From contig CALWXC010000006.1 in assembly GCA_944385415.1 (NCBI GenBank), forward strand, positions 58,437 through 122,436: a stretch of 64,000 bases of DNA. The letters are read 5' to 3'. The translations under genes and the position numbers were made by a program. The DNA comes from an uncultured Oscillospiraceae bacterium. Its GTDB lineage: Bacteria; Bacillota; Clostridia; Oscillospirales; Oscillospiraceae. The notes beneath the pieces were generated by a model. That model saw only the letters and a program-made list of their open reading frames with translations. It searched no databases and was not told where the DNA came from. Below are positions 62,666 through 64,000 of this stretch, in pieces. Numbering within the stretch: the first letter of the stretch is position 1; each line of letters starts with the position of its first letter.

Positions 62666-63030
62666 GTGTCTTCCTCCTCCCACGTTTGCAGCAGTTCCGC
62701 TGCTTCGGCCCGGGTGAACCCCAACAGGGCCATCTGATCCAGATATGTTTTGATGGTGCCATGGGCCAGCCGACGCCGGGTGGCCGTCAGTACCGATTCA
62801 TCATCGGTGACCGTGCGGCCCGCCGTCCGGTTGGTCACCACCAGCCCATCGGCTTCCAGCTGAGCCAACGCCCGCTGCATGGTGTTGGGATTGACCCCGG
62901 CTTCGGCGGCCAGTTCCCGCACCGTGGGCATCTTACTGCCGCGGACATAGGACCCGGTGGCAATGCGCAGCGTCAACTGCTCGTGGAGCTGCTGCCAGAT
63001 GGGTCGGCCATCGCTGAGATTCCAGTTCAC
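62662..63030 (-). CDS. GntR-family repressor, YtrA subfamily
   Basis: A 122-residue regulator: winged helix domain (about 8-75) with PIWQQLHEQLTLRIATG and PTVRELAAEAGVNPNTMQRALAQLEADGLV, and a short C-terminal dimerisation helix typical of YtrA-type members. It is the first gene of an operon with an ABC exporter, the usual YtrA arrangement for cell-envelope stress or antibiotic response. GTG 63030, seven bases after AAAGGAG, is the likely start. Confidence 0.92.
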   Translation of the reverse strand: MNWNLSDGRPIWQQLHEQLTLRIATGSYVRGSKMPTVRELAAEAGVNPNTMQRALAQLEADGLVVTNRTAGRTVTDDESVLTATRRRLAHGTIKTYLDQMALLGFTRAEAAELLQTWEEEDT

Positions 63031-63052
63031 AGTCCCCACTCCTTTCTGTGTT

Positions 63053-63069
63053 ATTATACTAAGTACTTA
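63053..63069 (-). promoter_or_regulatory. GntR operon -10 box and candidate operator
   Basis: Minus strand TATAAT (63058-63053). Just upstream lies the palindrome TAAGTACTTA (63060-63069), in an imperfect longer repeat, inside the -10/-35 spacer where a YtrA-type repressor should bind. Confidence 0.5.
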
Positions 63070-63167
63070 ATACAAGTATACAAAAATCCAGCCAGTTGTC
63101 AAGGGGGTGTCACAACTTTTTTTTCCAGGGCATAGGATGGCACAAAACAAGGAAAGGCGGAGTACTT

Positions 63168-63908
63168 ATGCCATTTTTATTTCTCAGTCCGTCCACCCAG
63201 GACTTCAATCTCTATGTAACCGAGGGCAACGAACAGCTGTGGATGAACCGGCTGGCCGACCGAATGGAGCCCTATCTGGAGGCCAGCGGCATCAACGTCA
63301 CCCGCAATAATCCCAACGGCAGCGCGGCCACGTCCATACGGCAATCCAACCTGGGGACATACGACTTCCATTTGGCGCTCCATTCCAATGCGGCCCCGGA
63401 GAATCTGGCGGGGCAGCTGCGGGGTATCGACGCCTATTATTATCCGGGGGCCAAATTCGGCCAGGCCATGGCCCAACTGGTGGTGGATAATCTGAAACCC
63501 ATCTATCCCTTGCCTGATAAAGTCCAGACCCGGACCTCCACGGCTATTGGAGAACTGCGGCGGACCAAGGCCCCGGCGGCCCTCATTGAAATTGGGTACC
63601 ATGATAATGTCCAGGATGCCACCTGGCTGAAGGAGAATCTGGATGAAATCGCGGCAGCCATGTCCAGGGCTGTGTGTCAGTATTTCGGACTGCCGTTTTT
63701 GCAGCCCCAGGGGTCCCAGAGCGGCGTGGTCCGGACGGAAAGTACACCTATGAATCTGCGGGGCGGCCCCGGTAAGGAATTCCCGGTGCTGCGGCGGGTG
63801 CCCAACGGTACGCCGGTGGAGATTCTCAACCAGTATAATGGCTGGTATGTCATCCGGGTAGGGGACCTCCTGGGCTATGCCGACGGACGATATCTCGAAG
63901 TAGACTAA
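63168..63908 (+). CDS. N-acetylmuramoyl-L-alanine amidase with C-terminal SH3 domain
   Basis: A 246-residue cell-wall hydrolase. Residues 1-175 are an Amidase_3-type zinc domain with the LHSNA metal-site motif and ALIEIGYHDN, containing the catalytic Glu. The start SPSTQDFNLYVTEGNE replaces the usual GHGG motif, a known variant. Residues about 185-246 form an SH3b domain (MNLRGGPGKEFPVLRRVPNGTPVEIL...GWYVIRVGD). No signal peptide is seen, so it may act in the mother cell, spore or after lysis. The start at 63168 follows AAAGGCGG. Confidence 0.87.
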   Translation: MPFLFLSPSTQDFNLYVTEGNEQLWMNRLADRMEPYLEASGINVTRNNPNGSAATSIRQSNLGTYDFHLALHSNAAPENLAGQLRGIDAYYYPGAKFGQAMAQLVVDNLKPIYPLPDKVQTRTSTAIGELRRTKAPAALIEIGYHDNVQDATWLKENLDEIAAAMSRAVCQYFGLPFLQPQGSQSGVVRTESTPMNLRGGPGKEFPVLRRVPNGTPVEILNQYNGWYVIRVGDLLGYADGRYLEVD

Positions 63909-64000
63909 GGAAAAAGGAAAAAATTAGAGCGTATCTGAAAACTATTCCGCAGTAGCTAAGTTGTACAAAAGCGCTAAAAACGATACAATAAAAGAAAAAT
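63909..64000. other. Right edge, no gene seen
   Basis: AT-rich sequence with GAGCGTATCTGAAAAC at 63928-63943. It could be the end of an insertion sequence or a promoter region, but there is too little to decide. Confidence 0.3.

Noticed and set aside
63909..64000. Insertion sequence end at the right edge
   Set aside because: No inverted partner or transposase is visible within the window, so it cannot be supported.

Overview
The window reads as chromosome of a GC-rich, anaerobic, gut-type Clostridia. An Oscillospiraceae member is my best guess, from overall gene style, codon use and the Firmicutes-type regulators and promoters. Genes are compact, starts usually have an AGGAGG-type ribosome site, and many operons end in clear hairpin terminators. 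I see no CRISPR array, rRNA or phage. One tRNA-Ser(CGA) is present.

Layout. 1-361: tail of an FGGY sugar kinase. 838-5950: PEP carboxykinase followed by a split, sodium-pumping oxaloacetate-decarboxylase-type complex (carboxyltransferase, small membrane subunit, separate biotin carrier, beta pump). 6159-8633: rRNA methyltransferase, acetyltransferase, Smr protein, tRNA-Ser. 8793-17693: a sialic-acid locus with an anomerase-family protein, a frameshifted AraC regulator, a secreted GH33 sialidase, an ABC importer and a Gfo/Idh/MocA oxidoreductase. This set fits 2,7-anhydro-Neu5Ac scavenging. 18344-20182: a chemoreceptor with an extracytoplasmic zinc-binding-like sensor.

20702-34677 is the most unusual region. 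It holds a rhamnose-mutarotase-like protein, four uroporphyrinogen-decarboxylase-superfamily proteins (methyltransferase-like, no obvious haem context), an AraC regulator, a 751-residue LacI regulator fused to a solute-binding-protein domain, and a ribose-type (CUT2) ABC importer with two permeases. I propose an undescribed uptake and processing system for a sugar-like, possibly methylated, compound; its substrate is not visible from sequence.

34852-39840: a five-gene operon of small redox and hydrolase proteins, then a MATE exporter. 40082-40321: a low-GC orphan gene between inverted copies of a terminator hairpin. 40423-53752: a nucleoside-type BMP/ABC importer, carbamate kinase, knotted carbamoyltransferase YgeW, YgeY hydrolase, a YheO-like regulator and two fold-type II PLP enzymes. 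This resembles part of the anaerobic purine/uric-acid degradation gene set. 54083-56511: a CadC-regulated Zn/Cd efflux operon. The remainder holds a MATE exporter, an unknown protein, a radical SAM protein, a GNAT, a GntR-ABC operon and a cell-wall amidase. Related GC-rich intergenic repeats with inverted ends occur near 45.7-46.3, 53.8-54.1 and 56.6-57.0 kb.

All function calls come from reading the sequence and recalled family knowledge; no database search was run.
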